A stretch of DNA of 64,000 nt. Origin: Marinobacterium sedimentorum. GTDB taxonomy: Bacteria; Pseudomonadota; Gammaproteobacteria; Pseudomonadales; Balneatricaceae. The stretch covers positions 21,770 through 85,769 of the forward strand of contig NZ_JALDYX010000020.1 in the NCBI RefSeq assembly GCF_024267675.1. The letters run 5' to 3'. Below, one piece after another: positions 42,669 to 52,563 of this stretch; position 1 is the first letter of the stretch, and every line of letters begins with the position of its first letter. The notes beneath the pieces were generated by a model, which searched no databases, had not been told where the DNA came from, and worked only from the letters and a program-made list of their open reading frames with translations. Made by a program: the position numbers and the translations under genes.

Positions 42669-44063
42669 TCAAAGCTCCCAGTGGGCAAAGTGCCGGCGCA
42701 GGAGCAGCAGTCGCGGACGAATACGCCCACCACCGGACTCCAGCACTGAGCCGATCACAATGGCGAGCATGCCGAGCACGGCCAGGCTGATCCAGCCACT
42801 GAGGTCGAACACCTGCAGCATCCGGTACAGCTGATAGATCAGGCTCACTGCGGCCAGTACCAGGCCGGTGCCATAGAGCGCAAGCTGGCGATAATGACGG
42901 CCTATCAGGGCCAGTACCAATCCAATAGCCAGGCTCGTTAAGGCGGTGGCCAGCCCCTCGAACAGGATGAAGTTGACGATCAGTCCAAGAGACAGCATCA
43001 GCATGGCCATTACGCGGTACAGCCCTGGAGCCATCAGAGCCCGGTGCGACACTTCGTACAGCAAGGCGGCGCTGATCAGGGCTGCCAGCTGCAGCAGGAG
43101 GGACTCTGTGAGTATGCCATCCAGCAAGATCGCGCTGCCCACGCCGATCATGGGGGTGAGCAGGCCGCCGCAGACTTCCAGCAGCCCCCGAGTGATTGAC
43201 TGGCCCGGCAACAGCAGGCTGAGCTGGCGCGCTGCCAGAAACAATATCACCAGGCTACTGGTAAATAAGAAGGCATCGGTATCGTAGAACCAGAGGCTGC
43301 GTCCGGTCAGCACGACCAGTGGCAGGTACAAGAGCGCCCGGGCGACCAGACCGTCGGGTGTTCGGGCAGCAAGGCTCTGTTGCTGCGTTTTTTCATTGTT
43401 CAGCAACATCAGCAGGGCCAGTGGCAAGCTGAGCGCCGCCATGTACGCAGGGTCCCGCAGCGGAATCAGCAGCATCGCGTTGGACAGTATGAACATGAGG
43501 CTCAGGCGTGTGCTCAGAACCCGGGCGAGGGTACGAAACCCCAGCAGTATCACCGGTATCAGCGCCGCAACGGCAAGGATGACGGTTGTGACGGTGGCGC
43601 TCTGGGAGTCAAGTTGCCAGAGTGCATAGTCCGGATGGCTGAGGCTGGTCTGCGGGCCAAATGCCGAGTACACAAAGGCACCCAGAATGGCAAAGTTGGC
43701 GGGCACCGAGGTCAGCGCCAGGGTGACCAGCAGGCGAGCACCCTTGGCCTCCTGCAGCCAGTGGCCGCTGGCAAGCCCGACACCGCAGAGCAGCAGGCTG
43801 TGGCCAAGCAGCATGCTATACCGCAGCAGATCATTGCCGTCCTGCCAGCCCTGCACCAGAAAGCTGTACATGGCGACCAGCAATGCCGTGGCGCCGGCCA
43901 GGCGCAGTAGCTGGGGCAGGCGCTGCATCAGCGGTGTGGCAGTGGCGGGGGCCTGATTAAAAGCGAGGTTATGGGCATCGGTAGTTGTATTGGGCGCTGT
44001 TGTATCGGGCGCTGCCATGGCGGGTGCTGCGGTGGGCAGCCAGGGGTCGGGATGCTGGTTCAT
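42669..44063 (-). CDS. Polytopic membrane protein of unknown function
   Basis: A 464-residue protein with an approximately 55-residue Pro/Thr/Ala-rich soluble N-terminus followed by about 12 hydrophobic segments (for example ATALLVAMYSFLVQGW, LALTSVPANFAILGAFVYSA, AIGLVLALIGRHY). It resembles DUF2157/DUF4401-type proteins in organisation, but I see no diagnostic motif. Its start overlaps the PspA-like gene by 4 nt, so the two are co-translated and probably act together at the inner membrane. Confidence 0.75.
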   Translation of the reverse strand: MNQHPDPWLPTAAPAMAAPDTTAPNTTTDAHNLAFNQAPATATPLMQRLPQLLRLAGATALLVAMYSFLVQGWQDGNDLLRYSMLLGHSLLLCGVGLASGHWLQEAKGARLLVTLALTSVPANFAILGAFVYSAFGPQTSLSHPDYALWQLDSQSATVTTVILAVAALIPVILLGFRTLARVLSTRLSLMFILSNAMLLIPLRDPAYMAALSLPLALLMLLNNEKTQQQSLAARTPDGLVARALLYLPLVVLTGRSLWFYDTDAFLFTSSLVILFLAARQLSLLLPGQSITRGLLEVCGGLLTPMIGVGSAILLDGILTESLLLQLAALISAALLYEVSHRALMAPGLYRVMAMLMLSLGLIVNFILFEGLATALTSLAIGLVLALIGRHYRQLALYGTGLVLAAVSLIYQLYRMLQVFDLSGWISLAVLGMLAIVIGSVLESGGGRIRPRLLLLRRHFAHWEL

Positions 44064-44710
44064 TTTGCGTCCTCCTGCTGCAGCAAGGCATCAAGCTCGG
44101 CGCGCAGCCGGGTATCGTGCTCATCGCGGCTGAAGACATCGTCAAGGTTGTCCTCCAGGCTGATATCGCCAATGCGAAGTTCCTGCTCGCTAAGCCGCAG
44201 GTCCCAGCGCTCAAAGCTGGTTTCCAGGTCGCGCAGGGAGCCTTCACTGTCTGGCGCGGTAGCGACGCGGGCCGCGGTACCGCTTTGACGGGCACGCATG
44301 ATCGAGTGACGATTGCTCAGTGCGTGCAGGCGCGTTTCGCTGTCGGTGACATCCCGTGACAAACGGGCTGCCGACTGGCGGTAGCTGATCAGCCCTTGGG
44401 CCAGATGTTCGGCCTGGGCCCTGCATTGCTGGCGGCGCTCGATACAGGCCAGGGCCCGAGTCGGATCTGTGCTGGCGCAGCTTTTGGCGCGTTCCGCCCA
44501 GCGTTGCTCATCCTCGTGCAGTGTGGCAATGCGCGATTGCAGTTGAGCCTCTTCACGCTGCATCTGATTCAGCCGTGCCCGGGCCTGCGCCACCCTGTGA
44601 CGCATTTCATCAATGCTGGTTTGCACAACGGCTTCGTGATCCTCGATTTCACCGACGAGGCCATCCAGGCGGGCTATAAAGGTAGCGGACAAGCGCTTGA
44701 TCAATGACAT
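44060..44710 (-). CDS. PspA/IM30-family protein
   Basis: A 216-residue protein, almost wholly helical. MSLIKRLSATFIARLDGLVG then EIEDHEAVVQTSIDEMRHRV matches the PspA/IM30 N-terminal amphipathic helix and first coil; long heptad regions continue to about residue 140. These proteins form membrane-stabilising ESCRT-III-like polymers. It is translationally coupled to the polytopic membrane protein, and the HTH gene is divergent from it. The C-terminal acidic region is longer than in minimal PspA. Confidence 0.8.
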   Translation of the reverse strand: MSLIKRLSATFIARLDGLVGEIEDHEAVVQTSIDEMRHRVAQARARLNQMQREEAQLQSRIATLHEDEQRWAERAKSCASTDPTRALACIERRQQCRAQAEHLAQGLISYRQSAARLSRDVTDSETRLHALSNRHSIMRARQSGTAARVATAPDSEGSLRDLETSFERWDLRLSEQELRIGDISLEDNLDDVFSRDEHDTRLRAELDALLQQEDAK

Positions 44711-44843
44711 GGTGCAGGGCTCCGGCTATGGGTTCAGAGACATTCTTTGCCTGAATAACGTATTAATAAACTACTTTGGTTAAAGCACTGATTTCGTCTC
44801 CAATAGGTATACTAAATCAATACTTTTTAGGAGGGAGACGTCA
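44711..44843. promoter_or_regulatory. Divergent promoter region, pspA-like / HTH gene
   Basis: This 133 nt AT-rich gap holds a TATACT (44808-44813) 30 nt before the HTH start; no good -35 lies upstream of it. TATTAATA at 44761-44768 could serve the leftward gene. The arrangement suggests the HTH protein regulates the pair. Confidence 0.35.
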
Positions 44844-45578
44844 GTGGCGCAAACTGAAGCGATTATATCGACACTTAAACGGACCCTGCGCGCCAGCGGC
44901 CTGACCTATGCCGATGTGGCCCGGGGTCTTGGCATGAGTGAGGCCAACGTCAAGCGGCAGTTCGCCAGTGAGCGCTTTTCGCTGGCGCGGATCGAGCAGA
45001 TATGCCAGCTGATGCAGATGGACCTGTCGGAGCTGTTTCAGCTGTTCGAAGCTTCGCGCTCGCATATCACCCGGCTGACCGAGGATCAGGAGCGTGAACT
45101 GGTGGCCGATCCGCTGCTGCTGATGGTGGCCGTCTTCGTGCAGAATCATCTGGGCTATGCCGATATCACCGGTCGATACAATATCCGCGAGACCGACTGT
45201 ATCCGCTGTCTGGCGAAGCTGGACCGGCTGCACATCATCGACCTGTTGCCGAACAACCGCATCAAGCTGCGTATCGATGAGCGTTTCAGCTGGATTCCGG
45301 GGGGGCCGATCGAGCGCTATTTCGAACGTGAAGTACAGCAGCAGTTTTTGCGCGGCAGCTTTCGCCATGGCGGCGACACCCGGCGCTTTTTCACCGGTCT
45401 GCTCAGTGAGCACTCGCGTCGCCTGATCACCCGGCGCCTCGAGGCGCTGAGTCAGGAAATTGCCGAGTTGCAGCGCCAGGACGCCGGCCGGCCGCTGGAG
45501 GAACGCCATAACACCGGGGTTCTGCTGGCCTTGCGGGAGTGGGAGTTCGCGCCCTCTCAGCCGTTTCTGAAGAACTGA
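44844..45578 (+). CDS. Cro/CI-type HTH transcriptional regulator
   Basis: A 244-residue protein starting at a GTG with a strong site (GGAGGGAG at 44830-44837). Residues 6-60 form an xre-type helix-turn-helix: LTYADVARGLGMSEANVKRQ then FSLARIEQICQLMQMDLSEL. The remaining 180 residues (ITRLTEDQERELVADPLLLM ... RFSWIPGGPIERYF) are typical of a gammaproteobacterial single-domain regulator group without known ligand. It is divergent from the PspA-like gene. Confidence 0.85.
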   Translation: MAQTEAIISTLKRTLRASGLTYADVARGLGMSEANVKRQFASERFSLARIEQICQLMQMDLSELFQLFEASRSHITRLTEDQERELVADPLLLMVAVFVQNHLGYADITGRYNIRETDCIRCLAKLDRLHIIDLLPNNRIKLRIDERFSWIPGGPIERYFEREVQQQFLRGSFRHGGDTRRFFTGLLSEHSRRLITRRLEALSQEIAELQRQDAGRPLEERHNTGVLLALREWEFAPSQPFLKN

Positions 45579-45712
45579 GGTTGCCGCGGGCTGTGCCGGA
45601 GCCTAAAGGCGCCAGCACGGGCGCTGGATGTCGGAATGAGCAAGCCTGATTCCAACCTGCAACTCTCAATAGAAAGCCGCTAACCACCGCTTCGCATTGT
45701 GGGGGCAGGGCA

Positions 45713-46102
45713 ATGACAATAAGAGAAATTCCCCTATTTATTGATGGCAAGGCAGTGCGCTCGGCAAGCGCCGACTGGCACCAGGTGCGCAATCCCGCCA
45801 CCCGGCGGGTGGTGGTCCGGGTGCCCTGCGCGACCCAGGCTGACGTCGACCGCGCGGTGGCCAGCGCCAAGACGGCCTTTGCCGTCTGGCGGCGGGTAGC
45901 GGATGCGCATCATGCTGCGGTTGCAGGACCTCATCCGGCAGAACAGGGCAAGACGCCGACCGCGGGCCGCTGGTGTCGCCGGCAGCGGGGCTCCAGCGGC
46001 AAGCAGGCGATCCAGTTCTGCACCCAGACCAAGACCGTCAGGTCGCGCAGGTTCGAGCCGGAACACGAATCTGCCGGCATCAATACCACCATCTTGCTTT
46101 GA
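45713..46102 (+). pseudogene. mmsA (methylmalonate-semialdehyde dehydrogenase) remnant
   Basis: The first 62 residues (IREIPLFIDGKAVRSAS, NPATRRVVVRVPCATQADVD, ASAKTAFAVWRR) are a good MmsA N-terminus (full length about 500). Reading then shifts: MRIMLRLQDLIRQN, the expected continuation, is in another frame at 45903. The original frame ends with GSSGKQAIQFCTQTKTVRSR, matching the extreme C-terminus of MmsA (YGKQAVRFYTETKTVT-like). So at least one frameshift and a deletion of about 400 codons removed the catalytic domain. Confidence 0.8.
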
Positions 46103-46111
46103 CGCGCCGAG

Positions 46112-47908
46112 CTAGCGGCTGGCGAGCCAGGCTCGCCAGCCGCCGAAGCCGGTGATGTCTTCGGCCCCCTCAAGGCCGCAGGGCTCGCAGATAAAGCCGC
46201 TGACACAACGGCCGTCGCTCAGCTGCACCTTGCCGATACCGAGCGGCGCCGGGATGCCGGCGACGAAACTGCCGAACTCGGCCGCCGGGACCGACCAAAC
46301 CTCCACCTCGATGGCGGCTCCGCCGGTTTCAGCGAGCACCATCCCCGGACGCAGTGGCGGGCCGCCGGCCAGTGCGTAGAGGCGGTAGTGTGGTGCCGAT
46401 TGCGTGCGCTCGAGCAGGCTGGCAGCGCGCTCGGTCAGCTGCCAGTTCAATGGCAGACCGTCCAGATGGGCGCCGCAGACCACCACCTCGATGCGCTCGC
46501 GGTTGCCGACCGGTGTCGAGGCCAGGGATGGCAGCGGGGTATCGGTGGCGCCGAGCGGCAGCCCCAGCGCGCTCTGGATGCGGTTGCCGATCGAGAGCAG
46601 CGAGCGGTCGCTGAAATGGTCGGCGACCAGGGTGATGCCGAACGGCAGGCCAGAGGCGCTGAAAGTCGTCGGAACGGCCAGGGCGCAGAAATCCAGCAGG
46701 TTGACGAAGTTGGTGTACTGCCCCAGTTCACTGTTGTGGCGAATCGGGTCGGCCAGCATCTCGTCGATGCGAAAGTGCCGGCTGGTGGTCGGTGTGAGCA
46801 GGCAGTCCAGCGACTGCATCTGTTCAAGGCAGGCCTTGCGCAGCGCTTCGAGCCGGTACTGGGCGGCAAAGAGTGCAGTGGCGCGGGGCTCGCCGCCGGG
46901 TTCGATGATGGCGCGGATCACCTCGAGCATGGCCTCGGGCTGCTCTTCGATCAGCGGCCGGGTGGCGAGGTAGCGCTCGGCCACCCAGGGGCCTTCGTAC
47001 AGCAGCCGGGCCGCCTCCAGAAAGGGTGCATAGTCGACCTCGGTGAATTCGAAGCCGAGATCCGCCAGCGCCGTCAGGGATTCACCATAGGCGCGGGCAT
47101 AGTCCTCGTCGCCAAAGAATTCGAGCTGATCGGGCGGGATGATACCGGCGCGTACCGGCCCCTGCCGGCGGCCGTAGTGACGCGCGCGGTTGGCAAAGGG
47201 GTTGGCGCGGCTGTATTCGTCCGCCGTGTCGATGCCTTCGGCGACGGCCAGCACGGCGTTGGCGTCATCGGTGGTCAGCGCGAAAACGCTGATGCAGTCG
47301 AGGCTGCGGCAGGCGCGCACCATGCCGCTGTTGGACAGCAGGCCGCGGCTGGGCTTGAGTCCAACCAGGTTGTTGAAGCCGGCCGGCACCCGACCGGAGC
47401 CCGCGGTGTCGGTGCCCAGGCTGAAGCTTGCCAGGCCCAGCGCCACGGCGACGGCGGAACCGGCGCTGGAGCCGCCGCTGACGTAGTCCGGATCAAAGGC
47501 GTTGCGGCACGGCCCCCAGGGCGAGCGGGTGCCGTTGAGCCCGGTGGCGAACTGGTCGAGGTTGGTCTTGCCGACCGGCACGGCGCCGGCCTCGATCAGT
47601 TGCGCCACGACGAAAGCGGATCTGTCGGGTGTATAGGCGAAGGCTTCGCAGGCGGCGGTGGTCGCAATGCCGGCCAGGTCGATATTGTCCTTGATCGCGA
47701 AAGGAATGCCCCAGAGCGGATGGGTGTCCGGGTTCTTGCCGGCCAGTGCCTCGAGGTAGGGCCGCTGCTCGGCCTCGCTCAGCAGGTGAATCCAGATATT
47801 GCGGTCCTGGTACTGGGCGCAGCGACGGCGGATATCGGCGAAAACCTCGGCCGGGGTGGTGCCATCTGCGTAGGCGGCGCTAAGGGTCGCAAGGGTCATG
47901 TCAATCAT
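46112..47908 (-). CDS. atzF: Allophanate hydrolase
   Basis: A 598-residue amidase-signature enzyme. GIPFAIKDNID has the catalytic Lys; GGSSAGSAVAVALGLASFSL and GTDTAGSGRVPAGFNN carry the cis-Ser and nucleophile Ser. The C-terminal domain (VFVCGAHLDG-like VVCGAHLDGLPLNWQL, then MVLAETGGAAIEVEVW) is specific to allophanate hydrolases. It hydrolyses allophanate to ammonia and CO2, the last step of the guanidine pathway. The start overlaps the carboxylase stop by 4 nt. Confidence 0.93.
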   Translation of the reverse strand: MIDMTLATLSAAYADGTTPAEVFADIRRRCAQYQDRNIWIHLLSEAEQRPYLEALAGKNPDTHPLWGIPFAIKDNIDLAGIATTAACEAFAYTPDRSAFVVAQLIEAGAVPVGKTNLDQFATGLNGTRSPWGPCRNAFDPDYVSGGSSAGSAVAVALGLASFSLGTDTAGSGRVPAGFNNLVGLKPSRGLLSNSGMVRACRSLDCISVFALTTDDANAVLAVAEGIDTADEYSRANPFANRARHYGRRQGPVRAGIIPPDQLEFFGDEDYARAYGESLTALADLGFEFTEVDYAPFLEAARLLYEGPWVAERYLATRPLIEEQPEAMLEVIRAIIEPGGEPRATALFAAQYRLEALRKACLEQMQSLDCLLTPTTSRHFRIDEMLADPIRHNSELGQYTNFVNLLDFCALAVPTTFSASGLPFGITLVADHFSDRSLLSIGNRIQSALGLPLGATDTPLPSLASTPVGNRERIEVVVCGAHLDGLPLNWQLTERAASLLERTQSAPHYRLYALAGGPPLRPGMVLAETGGAAIEVEVWSVPAAEFGSFVAGIPAPLGIGKVQLSDGRCVSGFICEPCGLEGAEDITGFGGWRAWLASR

Positions 47909-50900
47909 GCGGTATGCTCCAGTTCGTTCGAGGCGTCCAGTACGACCAGGGGCTGGCCTGCCTGTGCCCGGCCGCCGGCACTGATCAGCACCTGGGTCAC
48001 GGTGCCGTCGCAGGGCGCCAGCAACGGGATTTCCATTTTCATCGATTCAAGGATCAGCAGCGGCTGGCCGGCACGGACCGCATCGCCCACGGCCACCTCG
48101 GCCTGCCAGAGGCTGCCGGAGACCGGGCTGTCGACGGCGATGTGGTCCTCCGGCCAGCGGTGTTCAGCGGTGTCGGGCGCGACGTCCTCCGGTTGGTAGT
48201 TGAACTGCCCCGACGCATGCCAGTGCGCCAGTTCGGTGTCGAAGGCCCGCTGTCGCGCGGCGGTGAAGGCGACGATGCCGTCGTGGTTGTCGGTCAGGAA
48301 GGCTTGGTAGTCGGCGAGGCTGAAGCAGGTCTCCTCGATGCGCAGCGGATAGCGCCCCTGTGGGAAGTCACGACGGATGTGCTTGAGTTCGTCTGCGCTG
48401 ACTTCGTAGAAGCGGATCTGATCGAAGAAGCGCAGCAGCCAGGGCTGCTCGAAATCCGCCGTGCGACGGTAACGGTTCCACATCTGCAGCGTGCGGCCGA
48501 CGAACTGGTAGCCACCGGGACCCTCCATGCCGTAGACGCAGAGGTAGGAGCCACCGATGCCGACCGAGTTTTCGGCGGTCCAGGTGCGCGCCGGGTTGTA
48601 CTTGGTGGTGACCAGGCGGTGGCGCGGGTCGATGGGCGTGGCCACCGGTGCGCCGAGGTAGACATCGCCGAGGCCCATGACCAGGTAAGAGGCCTCGAAG
48701 ATGGTGCGTTTGACGTCATCGATACTGTCGAGGCCGTTGATGCGGCGGATGAATTCGAGATTGCTCGGGCACCAGGGGGCGTTGCGTCGCACCGACTGCT
48801 GGTATTTCTCGATCGCCAGCCGGCATGCCTCGTCGTCCCAGGACAGCGGGATATGGACAATGCGCGACGGCACGCTGAGTGCCTCGAGGCGCCGGGCCAG
48901 TATTGCTTCGCCACGCTGCAGGTGCGCCAGCAGGTTGTGGTGGCTGAGTTGCTGACTGTCGAAATGGATCTGCAGCGAGCGGATGCCCGGTGTCAGCTCG
49001 CGCAGTCCCGGCAGCGGGTTCTGCTGCAGCCACTGCATCAGTGCGTGGGCGCGAAAGCGCAGCCGGATGTCGAGCTCGAGCGCGCCATACTCGACCAGCA
49101 GGAAGTGGTCGCCGGCGGCGCGGTAGAGGATCTCGTCGCCGAACTTTGCGGCCTCGAGTCGCGCCAGGATCGGGGTGTCGGGCGCAATCGGCTGCCAGGC
49201 CACGGCTGCGCTGTCGCCGTCGGCGAGACTGGCGTTCTGCGCCGCCTCCAGCGCCACCGCATCGTCGATCGAGACCGGCACGAAACGCACCCGGTCGCCG
49301 GCGCGCAGCTGGCCGAGCTTCCAGAGGTCGGCCTGGATCACCGTAGCCGGGCAGACGAAGCCGCCGAGCGAGGGGCCGTCGGGACCGAGGATTACCGGCA
49401 TGTCGCCGGTGAAGTCGACGGTGCCGAAGGCGTAGGCGTTGTCGTGAATGTTGGACGGGTGCATGCCGGCCTCGCCACCGTCCGGCCGTGCCCAGTCGGG
49501 TTTGGGACCGATCAGGCGAATACCGGTGCGACTGGAGTTGTAATGGATCTCCCAGTCGGTATCGAAGAAGGTGGCAATGTCGGTGGCGGTGAAGAAGTCC
49601 GGTGCGCCATGGGGGCCGTAGATGACCCGCAGCTGCCAGTCGTGGCCGATGTCGGGCCGCAGCCCTGCCGGCAGCGGCAAAGGCGCGCCTGCAACGACTT
49701 GGGTGTCGAGTGCCAGCACATCGCCTGCGCGCAGCGCGCGGCCGTTGTGGCCGCCGAACTGGCCGAGGGTAAAGGTGCTGCGTGAGCCCAGGTACTCGGG
49801 GCAGTCCAGCCCGCCGGCGATCAGCAGGTAACTGCGTGCGCCGCCGCCTTCAATGCGGCCGAGCTGCAGCTGCTGGCCGGCGCCAACCCTGACCGGCTGC
49901 CAGGGCTCGAGCGGCTCGCCGTCGAGGCGGGCATCGATCGGGGCGCCGGCGATCAGGATGCGGGTGTCGCTATGGAAGCGCAGCAATGGGCCTTGCAGCG
50001 TGATCTCGAGGCCGGCGGTGCCCTGCGGATTGCCGAGCAGGCGGTTGCCGAGGCGGAACGAGTAGCTGTCGAAAGGGCCTGATGGCGGCACCCCGACATC
50101 CCAGTGGCCCTGGCGCGCCGGCCAGTCCTGGATCGTCGTCTGGGTGCCGCCCTGCAGCACGTCGATGCGTGCCGGGGCATGGCGGAAGTTGTTGAGGTAG
50201 CGGGTGGTCACCTCGCCGCGCGCCAGCACGGGATCGCGGCACAGTGCCCGCAGATAGCCAAGGTTGGTTTCGATGCCGTAGAGGCGGCTGTCGTCGAGGG
50301 CCAATGCCAGTCGCTTGAGCGCGTCGGCGCGGTCTTCGCCGTGGACGATGATCTTGGCGAGCATCGGGTCGAAGAAGGGCGGTACCTCGATGCCGGTTTC
50401 TATCCAGTGATCGATGCGCAGCCCGTGTTGCTGAGGAAACCGCACTTCGCTCAGCAGCCCGGCACAGGGCTGAAAACGCTGGCTGGGATCTTCGGCATAG
50501 ACGCGCACCTGTATGGCATGGCCGCGGGGCGCCAGCGTCGGACGTCGCTGATCCAGTGCGAGCGCCTCGCCGGCGGCCTGGCGCAGCATCCATTCGACCA
50601 GATCGACGCCGTAGACTTCCTCGGTGACACCGTGTTCGACCTGTAGCCGGGTGTTGACCTCGAGGAAGTAGAAATCGCCGCTGTCGCTGTCGTAAATAAA
50701 CTCGACGGTGCCGGCGTTGCGGTACCCTACCTGTGCCAGCAGCCGTTCGGCGGTGGCGTGCAGTGTCGCCCGGGCGCTGTCGGCCAGGTTCGGCGCCGGG
50801 CATTCCTCGACCACCTTCTGGTTGCGGCGCTGGCTGGAGCAGTCGCGTTCGCCCAGGGCCAGTGCGTTACCTGCGCCATCGCCGAACACCTGTACTTCGA

Positions 50901-51522
50901 TATGGCGCGCCCGTTCGATGAATTTCTCCAGGAAGACGCCGTCGTCGGCGAAGTTGTTGGCGCCCAGGCGCCGCACGCTGTCGAAGGCGGCGACCAGATC
51001 GTCCTCGCCGTGGCACAGCTGCATGCCGATGCCACCGCCGCCAGCGGTGCTTTTCAGCATCAGCGGATAGCCAATACGGCTGGCCTCGCTGCGGGCCTCG
51101 TCAAGGTTTTGCAGCAGGGCGCTGCCGGGCAGCAGTGGTACGCCGGCCGCTTCGGCAAGGGCGCGCGCCCGGTGCTTGAGACCAAAGGTGTCCATCTGTT
51201 CCGGCGCGGGGCCGACAAAGGTGATGCCGGCGGCTTCGCAGCGACGCACGAAGCCTGAATTTTCGCTCAGAAAGCCGTAACCCGGATGGATGGCCTGGGC
51301 GCCACTGTCGGCGGCGATCTGCAGCAGCTTGTCGGTGTTGAGGTAGGTTTCGGCGGCGCCGCCCTCGCCAAGGCTATAGGCTTCGTCGGCCAGGCGCACA
51401 TGCAGGCTGTCGGCATCGCAGTCGGCGTACACCGCGACTGCACCGATATTGAGGCGTTTCAGGGTACGGATAATACGCGTTGCGATAGCGCCGCGGTTGG
51501 CGATCAGTACTTTGGTAAACAT
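47905..51522 (-). CDS. Biotin-dependent guanidine/urea carboxylase
   Basis: I chose the ATG at 51522 (MFTKVLIANRGAIATRIIRT, first strand of biotin carboxylase), with AGGA upstream; 1205 residues. Domains in order: biotin carboxylase (about 1-450, FLEVNTRLQVEHGVTEEVYG), the KipI/AHS2-like and AHS1 carboxyltransferase parts (about 470-1100), and a biotinyl domain with LILESMKMEIP near the end. Annotated as urea carboxylase in most genomes, but the guanidine-I riboswitch and DUF1989 neighbours indicate guanidine as substrate, giving carboxyguanidine. Confidence 0.9.
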   Translation of the reverse strand: MFTKVLIANRGAIATRIIRTLKRLNIGAVAVYADCDADSLHVRLADEAYSLGEGGAAETYLNTDKLLQIAADSGAQAIHPGYGFLSENSGFVRRCEAAGITFVGPAPEQMDTFGLKHRARALAEAAGVPLLPGSALLQNLDEARSEASRIGYPLMLKSTAGGGGIGMQLCHGEDDLVAAFDSVRRLGANNFADDGVFLEKFIERARHIEVQVFGDGAGNALALGERDCSSQRRNQKVVEECPAPNLADSARATLHATAERLLAQVGYRNAGTVEFIYDSDSGDFYFLEVNTRLQVEHGVTEEVYGVDLVEWMLRQAAGEALALDQRRPTLAPRGHAIQVRVYAEDPSQRFQPCAGLLSEVRFPQQHGLRIDHWIETGIEVPPFFDPMLAKIIVHGEDRADALKRLALALDDSRLYGIETNLGYLRALCRDPVLARGEVTTRYLNNFRHAPARIDVLQGGTQTTIQDWPARQGHWDVGVPPSGPFDSYSFRLGNRLLGNPQGTAGLEITLQGPLLRFHSDTRILIAGAPIDARLDGEPLEPWQPVRVGAGQQLQLGRIEGGGARSYLLIAGGLDCPEYLGSRSTFTLGQFGGHNGRALRAGDVLALDTQVVAGAPLPLPAGLRPDIGHDWQLRVIYGPHGAPDFFTATDIATFFDTDWEIHYNSSRTGIRLIGPKPDWARPDGGEAGMHPSNIHDNAYAFGTVDFTGDMPVILGPDGPSLGGFVCPATVIQADLWKLGQLRAGDRVRFVPVSIDDAVALEAAQNASLADGDSAAVAWQPIAPDTPILARLEAAKFGDEILYRAAGDHFLLVEYGALELDIRLRFRAHALMQWLQQNPLPGLRELTPGIRSLQIHFDSQQLSHHNLLAHLQRGEAILARRLEALSVPSRIVHIPLSWDDEACRLAIEKYQQSVRRNAPWCPSNLEFIRRINGLDSIDDVKRTIFEASYLVMGLGDVYLGAPVATPIDPRHRLVTTKYNPARTWTAENSVGIGGSYLCVYGMEGPGGYQFVGRTLQMWNRYRRTADFEQPWLLRFFDQIRFYEVSADELKHIRRDFPQGRYPLRIEETCFSLADYQAFLTDNHDGIVAFTAARQRAFDTELAHWHASGQFNYQPEDVAPDTAEHRWPEDHIAVDSPVSGSLWQAEVAVGDAVRAGQPLLILESMKMEIPLLAPCDGTVTQVLISAGGRAQAGQPLVVLDASNELEHTA

Positions 51523-51789
51523 CGCAGGTCCTGTCACGGGCCGTCCCGTGCGGTGAGTACGACAGTGGTCGTCCACTGAAGAGGCGTTCGTGATTCGGTA
51601 TCGGCGTTGTGTGCTCAGTTTCCCCGGGTCAGCCGTTCCAGCATCGCTTGCTGGAGGTGCAGGAAGCTGTTGCCGGTCGTCAATCCCGGTTGCGGGTCTG
51701 TATCAGCTGTCCCGCACGCACAGTTCTATCGTCGCGTGCTGAACTCGGTTGAGGCCGTTTCTGTTCGCAATTCTTCGCCGTCGGCGTCA

Positions 51790-52431
51790 TCAGTTATTCC
51801 AGACCAGCAGTTCGATAGGCGTGGGGTTGTAGCCATTGCATGGATTGTTCAGCTGCGGGCAGTTGGATATCAGCACCAGCACATCCATCCGCGCCTGCAG
51901 CTCGACATATTTGCCAGGCGCCGAAATGCCGTCTTCAAATGTCAGGCCACCTTCCTCGGTGACCGGCACGTTCATGAAGAAGTTGATGTTGTGGCTGATG
52001 TCGCGCTTGTGCAGGCCGTATTCCGGGTGTTCGTTGATGGCCAGCATCCAGCTGTCACGACAGGCATGCATGCAGCGCTTTTCGAGGTCGTAACGTACCG
52101 TGTTGCTCTCGCTGGCACAGGCGCCGCCGAGGGTGTCGTGGCGGCCGCAGGTGTCGGCGACAATCTCGAGCAGCACATTGTTCTCATTCGAGCGCAACTG
52201 GCTGGCGGTCGTGAGATAAACGCCAGCCTGCTCGCGTATGGTGTCCGTGGCGCTGTAGCGCTCGCTCGGATCCTCGGCATTGAAGAACAGGGTGTCGGCG
52301 GCCTGGTTGCCCTCGAGATCGAGGATGCGCAGTACCTGGCCGGCTTTCAGCAGGCCGATATAATAGTCGCCGGCGCCGACGATGGTGCGCCGAGACGCCT
52401 GTTCCGGCTGGCGTGGGCTTTCAGTCAGCAT
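51790..52431 (-). CDS. cgdB: Carboxyguanidine deiminase subunit B (DUF1989, UAAP2)
   Basis: A 213-residue DUF1989 protein with AAAGGAG upstream. TIVGAGDYYIGLLKAGQVLR, ILDLEGNQAADTLFF, CGRHDTLGGACASESNTVRY and DISHNINFFMNVPVTEEGGL are the family core with Cys and His metal ligands. It matches the urea-amidolyase-associated protein 2 type. With subunit A it forms the deiminase that converts carboxyguanidine to allophanate and ammonia. Confidence 0.88.
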   Translation of the reverse strand: MLTESPRQPEQASRRTIVGAGDYYIGLLKAGQVLRILDLEGNQAADTLFFNAEDPSERYSATDTIREQAGVYLTTASQLRSNENNVLLEIVADTCGRHDTLGGACASESNTVRYDLEKRCMHACRDSWMLAINEHPEYGLHKRDISHNINFFMNVPVTEEGGLTFEDGISAPGKYVELQARMDVLVLISNCPQLNNPCNGYNPTPIELLVWNN

Positions 52432-52563
52432 GGTGAATCTCCTTTATCGGAACGGTATGCAAATACCCGGCAATCAATGTGATGCAGGGATGCTTCGTCA
52501 GTGGCCTCTGGCCAAGGCGAGCCCCCGGGATTTCGCATAATTCCGATCGACTTTAGGGTTGGG

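Noticed and set aside
46388..49785. Plus-strand frames of about 600 codons
   Set aside because: They are antisense shadows of allophanate hydrolase and the carboxylase, which are unmistakable.
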